A DNA stretch of 64,000 bases from Gymnopus androsaceus JB14 (Eukaryota; Basidiomycota; Agaricomycetes; Agaricales; Omphalotaceae): positions 65,257 through 129,256 of the forward strand of contig ML769384.1 of NCBI GenBank assembly GCA_009733575.1, written 5' to 3'. Numbering within the stretch: position 1 is the first letter of the stretch; each line of letters opens with the position of its first letter. Of this stretch, positions 34,899 through 46,436 are shown in pieces. The position numbers were made by a program, and so were the translations under genes. The notes beneath the pieces were generated by a model, which made no database searches, was not told where the DNA came from, and was given only the letters and a program-made list of their open reading frames with translations.

Positions 34899-36656
34899 TC
34901 ATTCATCGTCATCATCATCATCTGAGGAGGATGATGACTCCTCCAAGTCTGCTTTCACCCCAGTAACCACTCCATTCTTCCAAGAAAACTCAAGCCCATC
35001 ATCCCGCAGACGCTCCAACGTCTTTTGCGCCAAACTATCCATCCCCCGCCCAGCACAGAGATACGTCACCGAAACAGCCTGCAGACACCGAATTTTCAGT
35101 AGTGAGACCAGTTTCGAATTCGCGTGGGGTGCCCAGCGCGACATGACCATCTGCGCGAATGCGGTGTCATCGAAATTGTTTGCGAGATTCGAGTTCGAAC
35201 TGGGTTTGGAGTGAGACTATAGTTCCAGCCGCTCAAGATTCGGAAGCAGGACCTCCGTTCCTCGGGTTTCGAACGGTCTGAACACATCAAGACCTTTGAT
35301 TAGTGTCGTAGTTGCTGTCCGGTGCAACCGACGACCCTCATTCCACTCTAGCTTCGAATCTTTGATAGTTAGGTTTTGAATGGAGGGTAGAACGGTGAAT
35401 ATGTCCAGCACCTCGTGTTCCGAGAAGGGCATCCCATCCAATCTAAGAGAGGAGATGTTACACTGTGAACGGTGAATGAAGGCTCCAAATTGGTCTGGAG
35501 TCCAACTCCCGGCGAATGGGGACATAGAGTCGGAGATGATGGCGAGTTCATTCAAGGAAGGAAGAGTAAGTGAGGTGAAAATAAGTTTGAGACTGTGGAA
35601 GCTAGCTGTGGAAGGATTTCCAGCTAAACTGATATCCAGTTTTTGCAATTTGAGTAGTTGGACGCCAGAACCGTCCATAGGAAGACCAGAAGGAGGGACT
35701 GGTCCATGATCGTGAGATGCGCATATGCTTAACGCCATGAGACTCTCGCAGACACGAAGAGCTGCGAAAATCGGACCAGTGAAGTAACCCAAATTGAGAT
35801 GAGTGAGCTGGCTCCAGGGAAATGGTTCTAGAGGATCCTGTAGCTGCCCAGACACCAGTGTGAGCTCTCGAAGTTTCGGCGCGCGTGTAAAGGCCTGCAA
35901 GCCCCGAATGACCTTATCGATGCGCAGGTCAATCTCAAGCTTCTCCAGAACAGGAAGTTCAGGCGTAGAAGATGGAATAGTAGTGGCATTCAGAACGATG
36001 GTAACGCTCTGCCACCTATCAGCATTCTGAAGCATAATGTCGGCAGTGTCGGCACGGGAGACTTCAAAGCCCAATGTCAACGGGTGTGGATGAGACTGGC
36101 GGAAGCACCTATTCACTGCGTGATTGACACGGACCATATAATCCCCTATTTGAGCAGCATACCAAATGGAACCAACAAAGATGCTCGACCAAAGATGCTT
36201 GCATGAAAGTGCTACACCCCTCCATTTCACACAGGTGCTGCTCACTGCCCATGCAGGTTGTCTCATCATGAAAGACGCGCACTCGGGAAAATTGACTGTG
36301 TTACCACCCAAGCCGCAAAAAACGAATATCAGATGAAGGACCTCAAGCGGGAGTTTCCTAATTGGCGATAGAATCGAGCGGCCCCATGGTTCGACGTAGT
36401 GTTGAAGGAAGTCGACTTCATTACATATGGATCGGATTTTTGTTTCGAGACGTGCTATTTCAGCAGAATAATCTTCTATATCTTTTTCGGTGTCCTTTAA
36501 AAGCTGCGCTACCTCGGAGGCTTGTTGAGGAGAGACAGTTTTGTTAGAGTCTAGATACTGTCGCATGGATGCTACTGCGCTTTCTGAGACACGAGGAACA
36601 GTGGTATTCGATTGTTTGCACGTTGGGCAGAACTGCTCCGACTCGTGGTTGGCCAT
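34899..36656 (-). CDS. F-box/LRR protein, copy A, with an in-frame TAG
   Basis: A single open exon starts at 36656 (MANHESEQFCPTCKQSNTTV, a CPTC motif as often seen in this family), followed by a coiled coil (SEVAQLLKDTEKDIEDY), the F-box core IRKLPLEVLHLIFVFC and leucine-rich segments (LRELTLVSGQLQD, LTHLNLGYF) down to LPNLERLEL and TAG at 35217-35219. The same frame stays open after the TAG for about 106 codons, with SRWAPHANSKLVSLLKIRCL and a final EESSSSSDDDDDDE at 34899. This looks like the normal C-terminus cut off by one nonsense codon. F-box proteins recruit targets to SCF ubiquitin ligases through the LRRs. The copy at 41930-42361 is broken. Confidence 0.75.
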
Positions 36657-36860
36657 CGAATCTCTAGCTGGAAGTCATGGTGTCAGATTGGTTGAAGAAA
36701 TATGGTTATTGCGTGCGCTTACATTCAGGATTATAACAAGAATTCGGATCGCGTCAAATCGCGTCCTTCGACCAGTTGAAGAAGAAAAGAGAATCGGCGT
36801 GGGCGCTTCTTTTGCACTGTTCCTCCCAAACCTGAGACCACGGCTCCTTTTCGTTCCACC
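36657..36860. promoter_or_regulatory. Bidirectional promoter of the F-box and kinase genes
   Basis: 204 bp between opposite start codons, with GAATTCGGATCGCGTC and further GCGTC motifs. From 36687 through 37001 it is identical to 42388-42702 except for one base (36918), much more similar than the flanking coding regions. Confidence 0.6.
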
Positions 36861-38048
36861 ATGACAACTCCTACCTCGACTTCTGAGGATACCTCAGCAG
36901 AACCTAGGGCGAATTTTCTCAATGCTAAGGTGTCAGAAAGACACTCTGTGAATGTAAGTGTACTTTAATTTCTAATTTTACTGCGAGGCGAATTGTTGTT
37001 CAATCACAAGAGTCATTCCGCTTTCTCTTCCCTCTCTATACGCGGTATCTTGACTGGACCCGGCTCTGGTCCTTTCAGAATGAATCGTGTCGAATCTTTC
37101 CCCGCCAACCGCTTGTTCAGTCTAGAAGACGAATGCTTGACAGAAAATGAAGGCTGGGACGCCTTACCACTTCCTCAAAACAAATTTCTTCTCGAGATAG
37201 AACTTACAGAGCAGATCGCTCATGGACGCATCGGTGTCACATATGGTGCTCGATTGCAACGAATTCTGGATCGAACAGACGACTCTCCGATACCTTGCTC
37301 GTCTTTGGAATCGCCTCAAGAGTTTTGTGTCAAATTGGTTAAGCCCCAGTTCATGCGGAGTCTTGCGCGAGAGGCGTGGTTCTACGAGCAGCTTGCAGAG
37401 CTCCAAGGTGTTGTTGTCCCTCAATTTTTCGGGTTCTTCGTTGCTCCTTTACCGGATGGCATAACTTGGATAGACGCCTGGGGCGAACTTGAAGATGAAG
37501 AGATGAGTTGTGAAAGTCATTCGGATGATTCTCAAGAAGAATCTTACTGCCATCCAGACTCGTTGGATGATGACTTGGAGGATTTCGCTTTTCGAGAAGA
37601 TGGACGCCAGTCTAAATCTTCGTCCCGGTGGAACGATTGGCGCCATTCACCTGAATCGCCCTTGGTTGGTGTTTTGCTCTTAGAGCTAGGGTCCGCACTA
37701 GAACGACGAACACAAGCATATTTTACGGAACAGGAAAAGTGCATATGCGTCCAACCGTTCAAGTTCAATCTCGCTGACTGCATACACAGACTTGAATTTG
37801 CGGATCTGCTGGATGATCTTTCCTCTGTTGGGATCGGACACTGCGATTTCAAGTTCAACAATGTTCTAGATACCTCTCATTCTATGGCACAGAAATTTTG
37901 TCCTCGACATGGGCGTATCCACCCTTACAGGGTCATTGACTTTGACCGAAGCCGGAAGTGGGGTAAAACAGTGGTTAATGATGATGATCTTTACACACGC
38001 TTGCAGCGGAAAACGCTCACTTTTGCGGATGTTTTCTGGTGCCTGTAG
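36861..38048 (+). CDS. Atypical protein kinase-like protein, copy A
   Basis: Exon 1 starts at 36861 (MTTPTSTSEDTSAEPRANFL) and ends gtaagt at 36955; exon 2 begins near 37011 (SHSAFSSLSIRGIL) and is open to 38048. Recognisable parts are IELTEQIAHGRIGVTYGARL (glycine-loop-like), EFCVKLVKP (VxK Lys), an acidic insert (SDDSQEESY...SLDDDLEDF), IGHCDFKFNNVLD (catalytic loop as HCD) and VIDFDRSRKWG (DFD in place of DFG). The Lys, catalytic Asp, Asn and metal Asp survive, so activity is possible. It belongs to a fungal kinase-like family related to APH/Fun kinases. Function unknown. It shares the promoter with the F-box gene and lies next to the NACHT gene. Confidence 0.75.
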
Positions 38049-38269
38049 ATATATGTACCCATATTAGTATTACTACTAACTTCCCGGAGAGTAATAATTG
38101 GCAAATGTATCATTTAACATTTCTGTTAGAGCTGTAGCTCCTCCAGCGCGCAACGATTGGCCGGCTATGCGGGAGTCTGGGACGATGCGACAAAGGTGAT
38201 GAAGGAATCAAACAGCACCGTCTTGTCGAACCCAAAGGAAGGAAGGAGGCATTGAATCATTGACCCATC

Positions 38270-38365
38270 AATGTCATTGTGATATGCGCATATGTTCAAC
38301 GTGAGATTCTCAGAATCTCACAGACTGAGACACGACCTGCGAAATTGGACCAGTGAGATCAGGTG
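38270..38365 (-). pseudogene. F-box gene fragment
   Basis: Resembles 35710-35790 of the F-box gene (GTGAGATGCGCATATG block and TGCGAAAATCGGACCAGTGA block), with small rearrangements. No open frame. Confidence 0.55.
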
Positions 38366-38402
38366 TACCGGGTACCTTGGTAACAGCTCTGTATACGGAG
38401 TG

Positions 38403-38460
38403 AGATGGACATGAAGAATGATAATTCTCGCTACTTGGAAATCATTCTTCATGTCCATCT
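38403..38460. repeat. Perfect 20 bp inverted repeat spanning a start codon
   Basis: 38403-38422 and 38441-38460 are exact reverse complements with an 18 nt loop. The ATG of the NACHT copy B (38451) lies in the right arm. In copy A the corresponding arms match only partly. Confidence 0.9.
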
Positions 38461-41238
38461 TCCCCAATGCCCACAACTTTACGATAACCAACGGATCTTT
38501 CACTAATACTGTGAACTACAACTTTCATACTGGTCATGGAACGCGGGAAGAGCAAGATTACGGTGCGTAAATTATCTTTAACTTTGTATGAGGCTCACAC
38601 TGGCATCTCCTATGTGCAGCTGGTCTTAAAATACTTTACCAAAACGCTGTCCGGGGCGCGTTTTATAACTCTGAACAGCGTTTTCCTCCCCCAAATTGCC
38701 ATTTGGGCACTCGAACTCAAGTTCTTGAGATCCTGAGGAGTTGGATTACCGATGTCGCCGATTCGACATCTATTTATTGGCTGTACGGCGCAGCCGGTGT
38801 TGGCAAATCCGCGGTGGCTCAGACCATATCAGAGGAGTTTGCAGCTTCTCATCTCGCCGCTACTTTCTTCTTTGCACGGGCAGACCCTTCACGGAATAAC
38901 TTAACCTCATTCTTCAGCACTATCTCTTACCAGCTAGCAACATCGCCGACACTTGGACCGCTCCTCAAATACCCCATTGACCTTGCTGTCCGCGAGAATC
39001 CTAGCATCGTACACGCTATTCAACTAGAAGAACAGTTTCGGGATCTAATAGTGCTACCCTGCATTTGGTTGACTGCAACTTGCAGGCTGACCACTGAACA
39101 ATGGAAGGACCTTCCTCGATTGATTGTCATCGATGGACTCGATGAATGTATCGATATTGCATCTCAGGAGCGTCTACTATCCATCATCCGTCAGGCTAAA
39201 ACTGCGACCCCGCCCTTGCCATTCGAGTTCCTCATCTGTAGCCGACCCGAGCCTCGAATCCGCAATGCTTTGACTCATCAGGATTTTCGCTGCATCCTGG
39301 ATTGTACTGATATTGGCGAATCATTTGAATCCGGGAAAGATATCGCCAGCTATCTTGGACATGAATTTAGTAGAATCCGATGAGAACATGGACGAAGCAT
39401 GGCACATATATCAGAAGACTGGCCTGGCAATGGAATTATCCAGCAGCTTGTGCAAAAGGCTTGTGGACAGTTTGTCTATGCTTCTACTGTGCTCAAGTAC
39501 GTTGGGGATTATGACGGTTTTCCCATCGAGCGCCTGGAGATCATTCTAAAAATCACCGTGCCTGACGACTTTGACTCGCCATATCCTGATCTGGATCTCT
39601 TATACATGCAGATTCTTTCTGTATGCGCACAGCGGGAGCTTCTCCTTGATGTTTTGGCGCATGTTATGAGGCCAGCAGACATATTCCTTGACCGGCGTTA
39701 TGAACAAACATCGTCTATGATCATCGAGGGTCTCTTCTCCCTTCCCAAGGGAAAGGTTTGGGTGTTGTTGTCCCGACTACATTCAGTGTTGCTTATACCA
39801 GAGAATGACCATGACGACATCACAGTACGCTATGCATCTTTCATCGACTTTCTCACTGATCGAAAACGGTCAGGGAAATACTTTATCGACACAGACAAGA
39901 AAGCGCAGCATGAGCTGGTTCTGTTTTACTTGCTGAAGATCATTTTAAAATCAACCGTTGACAACTGGAAGTATCATTTTGAATGGTAAGACTCTTTTTC
40001 TTGCTAGAACTTGAACTCAAGTGCATCATTTTACAGTGCACAATCAGAATTCAACAATTATGCATGCTCTTTCTGGGGTGCTCATTTTCAAAATATCGAA
40101 AATTCATTCAGTAGCAGACTTCTATCTGCGCTCAATCAGGTTGACCTTTGCGGGCTGCTGAATACCACTTTGCAGTATAAAAAGACTAGTCTAAAGATAT
40201 TCATTGACACATTGCAAAGTTGTCTCAATAATTTCCGATGTGTTGTTCAGTGGGCCCATGTTCGTTGGTCTTTCTTGCCAATCCATTGTGGTGACTCATC
40301 ATTGATTTGCTATCCTTAGGCTCTCCAACAAAATTCTAATTGTCTACCAATCCTTGATATACTGATCAGGCAATATAGAGTGTTCAACTTTGGTTTTCGG
40401 ATCCCAATACCATCTTCTCTCAATACTCAAGCCAGGGAAAATCTAATGGTGGCAATTTTGGTTCTCAAGACTCATCTTATCTTGTATCAACCCTCCCGAG
40501 GGGGCTGGTATGAGGCTGATAAACTTCGGTCAGAAATGACTTATTCCCTCTTGACCCGCCTCCCGGACCACCCTCGGTGGGACTGGGATGTCCGCATTAT
40601 CATGCGCTCTCCCTGGCCAGTATCTCTACCCATTCTTCCCTTGAGCATGAATCCACCTCAATTCAATTATGATCTGTGGAATAAACATCTGGATAATTTG
40701 ACTATGATCCCAGTCAATTATGCTGAATGCCACAAGGAAATGGGATTACAGTGTATTTGGATTCTCTCGGGAATGTCTTACTATGTTCCTGATGTGATTC
40801 TATACGCCCGGGATCATTGGATTAATCATATTCTGAATGCTCGCCCATCGGATGAAATATTGCAGGTTGTACTGGACAACATGGCTTTGTTGAATAAAGA
40901 AGATGTGAGGAAGGCACTCAAATGGGCTGAGGTTTGTTGCTCTCTTGGAATTATTAGCCTTGCTTGCTTATCTGGATTTTGAATACCAGGGTGCAGAGGA
41001 GTCTCAGGAAAAACTCACTCAGGAGCTTATCATGCGGATTTGGAGGCGCTTGAAGCCTCAGGTCGCTAGCGATGGGTCTGGAAGGGGCGCTGACAGTGAG
41101 TCTGTTGATGAGCGCGCATCTCAGAATAAAGCCAAACCTAACTCGATCGTGGAGAAGCCTACAAAGAGCGTTGACGTCGACCAGTTGTCTGAGAAAAAAG
41201 TCAAGCATCGCTGGATGGAGAAGCTTCGTTGTTTTTAA
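38451..41238 (+). pseudogene. NACHT-domain STAND NTPase, decayed copy B
   Basis: Collinear with 26642-29513 and highly similar: MSIFPNAHNFTITNGSFTNT, WLYGAAGVGKSAVA, LIVIDGLDECIDI, FLICSRPEPRI. A TGA at 39381-39383 replaces the CAA of copy A within RIR-EHGRSMAH, and near 40962 an extra TTGC in CCTTGCTTGCTT shifts the frame before AYLDFEYQGAEES. The tail again ends in KHRWMEKLRCF at 41238. A shortened NACHT protein of about 290 residues, retaining Walker A and B, could still be made. The N-terminal motif and the intron positions are conserved with copy A. Confidence 0.85.
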
Positions 41239-41929
41239 TTATATTATACATGTTATTATTCAAACAACCTTGTACATTTTGCAGAACTTACAATTAGCAC
41301 GTCTCTCATACAGGACTGTTTAAAAAAGGAGGAACAGCGAAGATAAATTTAAAAAGTAATGCGTTAGATAGCCAATAAGGCTAAAAATCTGATTCATAAA
41401 CCGACAAGACTTGGAACAGCATCTCCGAAACCGGGAGTACAGTCTGAATAAACATCGAAATCGAAATCGCACCTAGCCCGAACTTTATCAATGAGCTTCG
41501 AGCAATGCATAATATTAACTAACCAAACGATGATGCGCAGGGAGGCGTATTCTAATTCATAAAGACATATTCGTAACCAATGCATGAATTCGAAGGATCT
41601 GGATGAGTACTGTATACATTATAACGGAAATTAGTTTTAAGATAGCAGCATATCGCATTGAGTGAAGTAATCAAACAAAGCAGTGATCTCGGGCCCAATA
41701 CTTTTGTGGTTTGTGTCGGCCACTGGGTAAGTGGAGGTGCGATGGTAGGAAGGGGTGTTAGTGGGCAGCGTTCATGATCATCATGAGGCAGAGGCGGCTA
41801 TGATCCGATTATAGCTACGACGAGGAAGGGGTTGCGAGAACACGAAGGGAAGGGAGAAAGTGACGTTGAGGAACATACGCAGCGGCCGAATAGAGGAGTC
41901 AAGGACTGTACCAGCGTAGTAATCCGAGT

Positions 41930-42361
41930 GAGCTGGTTCCAGGGAAATGTTTCTAGAGGATCCTGTAGCTGCCCAGATGCCGGTGTGAGCTCTAGCCCCT
42001 AATGACCTTGTCAATACGCAGGTCAATCTCAAGCTTTTCCTGAACAGGAAGTTCGAGCGTAGGCGATGAAAGAGTAGCGAAATTGAGGGCCCCATGGCTC
42101 GGCGTAGTGCTGAAGGAAGGCTTTCTCATTAGATATAGACAAGATTTTTACTTGGAGACGCCGTGATATTTCAGCAAAATAATCTTCTATATCTTTTTCG
42201 GTGTCCTTTAGAAGCTGCGTTACCTCGGAGGCTTGTTGATCTTGTTCGAGCCTAGATACTGGCGCACGGATGTTACTGCGCCTTCTGAGACACGAGGAAC
42301 AGTGGTATTGGATTGTTTGCACGTTGGGCAAAACTGCTCCGACTCGGAGTTGGCCATCGAG
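41930..42361 (-). pseudogene. F-box gene, decayed copy B
   Basis: Starts at about 42361 with MANSESEQFCPTCKQSNTTV as in copy A, but a deletion of about 10 nt near 42235 shifts the frame (ending NKINKPPR), and roughly 390 bp corresponding to 35990-36380, including the F-box, are missing. The left part matches 35805-35990. Confidence 0.8.
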
Positions 42362-42561
42362 TCTCTAGCTGAAAGTCATGATATCAAATTGGTTGAAGAA
42401 ATATGGTTATTGCGTGCGCTTACATTCAGGATTATAACAAGAATTCGGATCGCGTCAAATCGCGTCCTTCGACCAGTTGAAGAAGAAAAGAGAATCGGCG
42501 TGGGCGCTTCTTTTGCACTGTTCCTCCCAAACCTGAGACCACGGCTCCTTTTCGTTCCACC

Positions 42562-43765
42562 ATGACAACTCCTACCTCGACTTCTGAGGATACCTCAGCA
42601 GAACCTAGGGCGAATTTTTTCAATGCTAAGGTGTCAGAAAGACACTCTGTGAATGTAAGTGTACTTTAATTTCTAATTTTACTGCGAGGCGAATTGTTGT
42701 TCCAATCCATAAGAGTCATTCCGCTTTCTCTTCCCTCTCTATACACGGTATCTTGACTGGACCTGGCTCTGGTCCTTTTAGAATGAATCGTGCCGAATCT
42801 TTCCCCGCCAACCGCTTGTCCATTCTAGAAGACGAATGCTTGACAGAAAACGAAGGCTGGGACGCCTTACCACTTCCTCAAAACAAATTTCTTCTCGAGA
42901 TAGAACTTACAGAGCAAATCGCTCATGGACGCATCGGTGTCACATATGGTGCTCGATTGCAACGAATTCTGGATCGAACATGCGGCTCTCCGATACCTTG
43001 CTCGTCTTTGGAATCGCCTCAAGAGTTTTGTGTCAAATTGGTTAAGCCCCAGTTCATGCGGAGTCTTGCGCGAGAGGCGTGGTTCTACGAGCAGCTTGCA
43101 GAGTTTCAAGGTGTTGTTGTCCCTAGATATTTCGGGTTCTTTGTTGCTCCTTTACCGGGTGGCATAACTTGGATAGACGCCTGGGGCGAACCTAAAGATG
43201 AAGAGATGAGCTTGTAGTCATTCGAATGATTCTCTCAAAGAAGAATCCTACTGCCATCCAGATGCGCTGCATGATGACTGTCAGCATTTAGCTTTTCGAG
43301 AAGATGGACGCCAGTCTAAATCTTCGTCCCGGTGGAACGATTGGCGCCATTCACCTGAATCGCCCTTGTTTGGTCTTTTGCTCTTAGAGCTAGGGTCCGC
43401 ATTAAAGCGACGAACACAGGCATATTTTACGGAATAGGAAAAGTGCGTATGCGTCCAAATGTTCAAGTTCAATATCGCTGACTGCATACCCAGACTTGAA
43501 TTTGCGGATCTGCTGGATGATCTTTCCTCTGTCGGGATCGGACACGGCGATTTCAAGTTCAACAACGTTCTAGATACCTCTCATACCAGCTCTCATACTG
43601 TGGCACAGAAAATTTGTCCTCGACACGGGCGTATCCACCCTTACAGGGATCATTGACTTTGACCGAAGCTGGAAGTGGGGTAAAACAATGGTTGATGATG
43701 ATGATGTTTACACGGGCTTGCAGCGGGGAACGCTCACTTTTGCGGATACTTTCTGGTGCCTATAA
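42562..43765 (+). pseudogene. Atypical kinase-like gene, decayed copy B
   Basis: Collinear with 36861-38048. Exon 1 is nearly identical, but the frame is lost at TAG 43215-43217 (EDEEMSC of copy A becomes KDEEMSL-stop), a further TAG occurs at 43435-43437, and indels follow near 43560-43650. The catalytic-loop region now reads IGHGDFKFNNVLD. Similarity continues past the gene to about 43965 (matching up to 38250). Confidence 0.85.
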
Positions 43766-44557
43766 ATATACCACTGTGTTCACGACGCCTCTGCTTCGCT
43801 GAGATCGAATAATTGGCAAATGTGTCATTTAACATCTCTGCTCAGCTCGAAACTGTAGCTCCTCCAGCGCGTAACGATTGGCCGGCTGTGCTGGAGTCTG
43901 AGACGATGCGCCAAAGGTGATGAAGGAACCCAACAGTTCCGTCTTGTCGAACCCAAAGGAAGAGATGAAGAGGAAAGATGGCATCCAGGCTATACAGTAG
44001 ATGTAACGGTAGAAAAGACGACAAGCGTTGTTCCCTTCAAAGGTAAGTCAGCCTTGTGAGCTGGAAGCAAGGAAGAGAAAGAATTCTCCAGTTATTCGAG
44101 AGGAACGAACGAATATACTTGCGTGGATTCCTGAGAGTGCATGCTTAACTCGGTAACCGAAGGAGACCAAATAATCCTGCAATAAGTATAGACGCGAAGA
44201 GGAATTTGTCATGGATTAGGAGGAAGAAGGTTCAGGACATGCAGATGATGACGGGAAAGAGGAAGCTTTCATCGAGCTGGCGTGCCATTGCAGCCTTTGA
44301 GTTCGTTTGACCGTGAGGGTATGGTTTGGACGTTGAGGACAAGATCAGGATAGATCTTGGAACGTTCAGATTTTGAACTTTGCCGTATAATAAATCTTCT
44401 TTCCTGGCCTTCCAGACCATGGCGGCAAGTGACAGAGACGCGTCTAGATCTCCATCTCGCGAATTCGGTAGTACGTTCCCACTCGGGGTCCAGACCTGCG
44501 TACTGTATATGTTAGACTGCCGGGTCGCGTGTTTGATTAACCACAACTTGAACCACC

Positions 44558-45407
44558 ATGGCAAAAGTCGAAGAACTCACAGTCGCCTCAGTGCTGAATC
44601 TTTTCTCATATCAAGGACTATATGTTGTTTTGTATGCTTGGTTATTTGGAATGTGTACGTACATCCACGAAGAGACCGAGCTTGACTGAAGCTGATACAA
44701 TGCATTATTATATTTTAGCTCTTTGGGTATCCTTCTTCGGAGGTAAGTAATCGAGGACCTGTTGGATTGAACCGCAATCCAACGCATTTCCAGGTGTAAT
44801 TGCTTTCAAAACTTTACCCAGACAACAATTTGGAAACCTTCAACACAAGTAAGTTATGTGACAGGAAACGATTCTCTGCTCTCACTAACGCTCTACTAGG
44901 ACTTTCCGATCTACTTTGTCGTTTCAATCGCCTTGACTTCCGGCCTCGCCCTTCTCTGGACATTCTCTCATCCTGATGTATTTGACGCACTGGGACCGTC
45001 CTTTGGTCGCGGACGTGGCACAAGTCTACGTTCTTTCGTCGATATTGTTCGCGCAGGGTGCCAATTATTTTGTTATTGGCCCGATGACTAGCCGGTATGT
45101 GCTATCCTTTATTCTTCAGTGAATCACAGAGTGATAAATGGATTGTGAATAGCACGATGTTTGAGCGCCATAGGTTGGAGAAGGAGGAGGGCAAAGTCTA
45201 TAATGAGCCGGGGGTATGTGCCATCCACTGCTTGTACTGGAGACTAAAGTTGAACGAACTTGACTTTAGGTTTCTGATGCCATGAAGGCTCTTAACAGAC
45301 GCTTTGGATCTCTCCATGGTATCAGTTCTTTGCTCAACTTGTGGGCTGTCATCGCTGCAGGAATGCATGGGCTATGGATTGGGAACGCTGGTGTCAAAGG
45401 GTATTAA
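44558..45407 (+). CDS. TMEM205-like (DUF4149) membrane protein, with frameshifts
   Basis: Spliced exons give NLFSYQGLYVVLYAWLFGM-SLWVSFFGG-VIAFKTLPRQQFGNLQHK, then FPIYFVVSIALTSGLALLW, DRPLVADVAQVYVL, TMFERHRLEKEEGKVYNEPG and a C-terminus AAGMHGLWIGNAGVKGY. This is the four-helix TMEM205-like family with the EGK..ND/EP motif in the last loop. Frames break near 44901 (one base missing after the acceptor) and near 44980, while all splice sites are good, so sequence error or recent loss are both possible. Mammalian TMEM205 is linked to drug tolerance; the role in fungi is unknown. Confidence 0.7.
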
Positions 45408-45471
45408 ATAATTACAGTACAACAGTACGAAGTAGCTTCAGCAGAAGACTTTTGGTTTGCAAAATACACAA

Positions 45472-46371
45472 TCATGCACCCACAGATTCCATCTCGGGCA
45501 TGTATCCGTCTCTGAGGCTCCTCTCAAGCCGCCTGATCTCCTCTATACTCGTAGCTTTGGCAATCGCAGCTTTGACCTTCTCTGCGTCCTCCTTGCTCAT
45601 AAGCCTGCCCTTGGGCATCGATGCCTTGGGTAGCGTAGGTTCATCCGACATAAAAGCGGGTTTTGTGGAAGTTATCGATACCGTGGTTCGACAGTGTTTC
45701 CGCCAACGCAGTGAGACGCTTATCTGGTGTAAGGAACGTCTGTTTTCCAATGGATCTCTCCTACAAGTCGAATTAAACCCAGATGGGAAGGCGGCTCAAA
45801 AGGCAGGCGCACCTTATCGCGAATTCTCTGAAAATCCAAAACTCTTAGCCCAGGTAATCTCCAGGCAAGCCACTCGCGATACCATTTTTTCTCCCGCACG
45901 GGGTTACCCAACAGACAGAGGTATTTTAGGTTCTTGAGCTCTTTCAGCGGTTCTAGGTCGCCCAGTTCAGAGATATTGTTGTTTGTGAGGACCAATGTGG
46001 TGAGATTTGGGACGGAGAGGTAAAGAGAAGGCGAGATGGAGGATATTCGGTTGTTGGCGAGGAAAAGCGTTCGGAGACGCTTGAGTAAAGGAAGATTCCC
46101 GAGTACGGTTATCGAATTATCTGTAAAATCAATGGCATCGTGCTGATCCTGTAGACTTGGTTAATAAAAGCGGATTTGAAGCCAGAAAAGACGCGTACCC
46201 TGGAGACACCCAAATTTTCGATCGCAGGGATTTTATAGCCTTTAATTGAGCACATTGTAAGATGGTCGAATATAGAGCAAGATAAAACTCACCTCGAAGG
46301 TCCAATTGGCGCTCTTTGGTTGGATTCAGAGCAGACGAAGCCTGTGCGAGGAGCTCTGGCGTGAGCTTCAT
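45472..46371 (-). CDS. LEA1: U2 snRNP A' protein (Lea1)
   Basis: Starts at 46371 (MKLTPELLAQASSALNPTKE), then RQLDLRG-YKIPAIENLGVSRDQHDAIDFTDNSI (first LRRs), LRTLFLANNRISS, LVLTNNNISELGDLEPL, LKYLCLLGNPV and GLRVLDFQRIRDK. After an intron comes a C-terminal tail, TFLTPDKRLTALAETLS and then KGRLMSKEDAEKVKAAIAKA with SIEEIRRLERSL, stopping at 45472. U2A' binds U2B'' and U2 snRNA loop IV in the spliceosome. Near 45680 one base appears in excess (between LAETLS and the tail), so the last 60 residues are in a shifted frame. It is head-to-head with SAC1. Confidence 0.85.
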
Positions 46372-46436
46372 TCTGGTGCAGAACAAAGCCTGGATCTCAC
46401 GCGACGAAAGGGGTCTCTTTTCTCTTTTCTACAGCC
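46372..46436. promoter_or_regulatory. 65 bp divergent promoter LEA1/SAC1
   Basis: Start codons at 46371 (minus) and 46437 (plus). CT-rich TTTTCTCTTTTCT lies just before the SAC1 start. Confidence 0.6.

Noticed and set aside
39381..39383. TGA in NACHT copy B as selenocysteine or readthrough codon
   Set aside because: Copy A has CAA there, fungi of this group lack selenocysteine machinery, and a second frame lesion occurs downstream.
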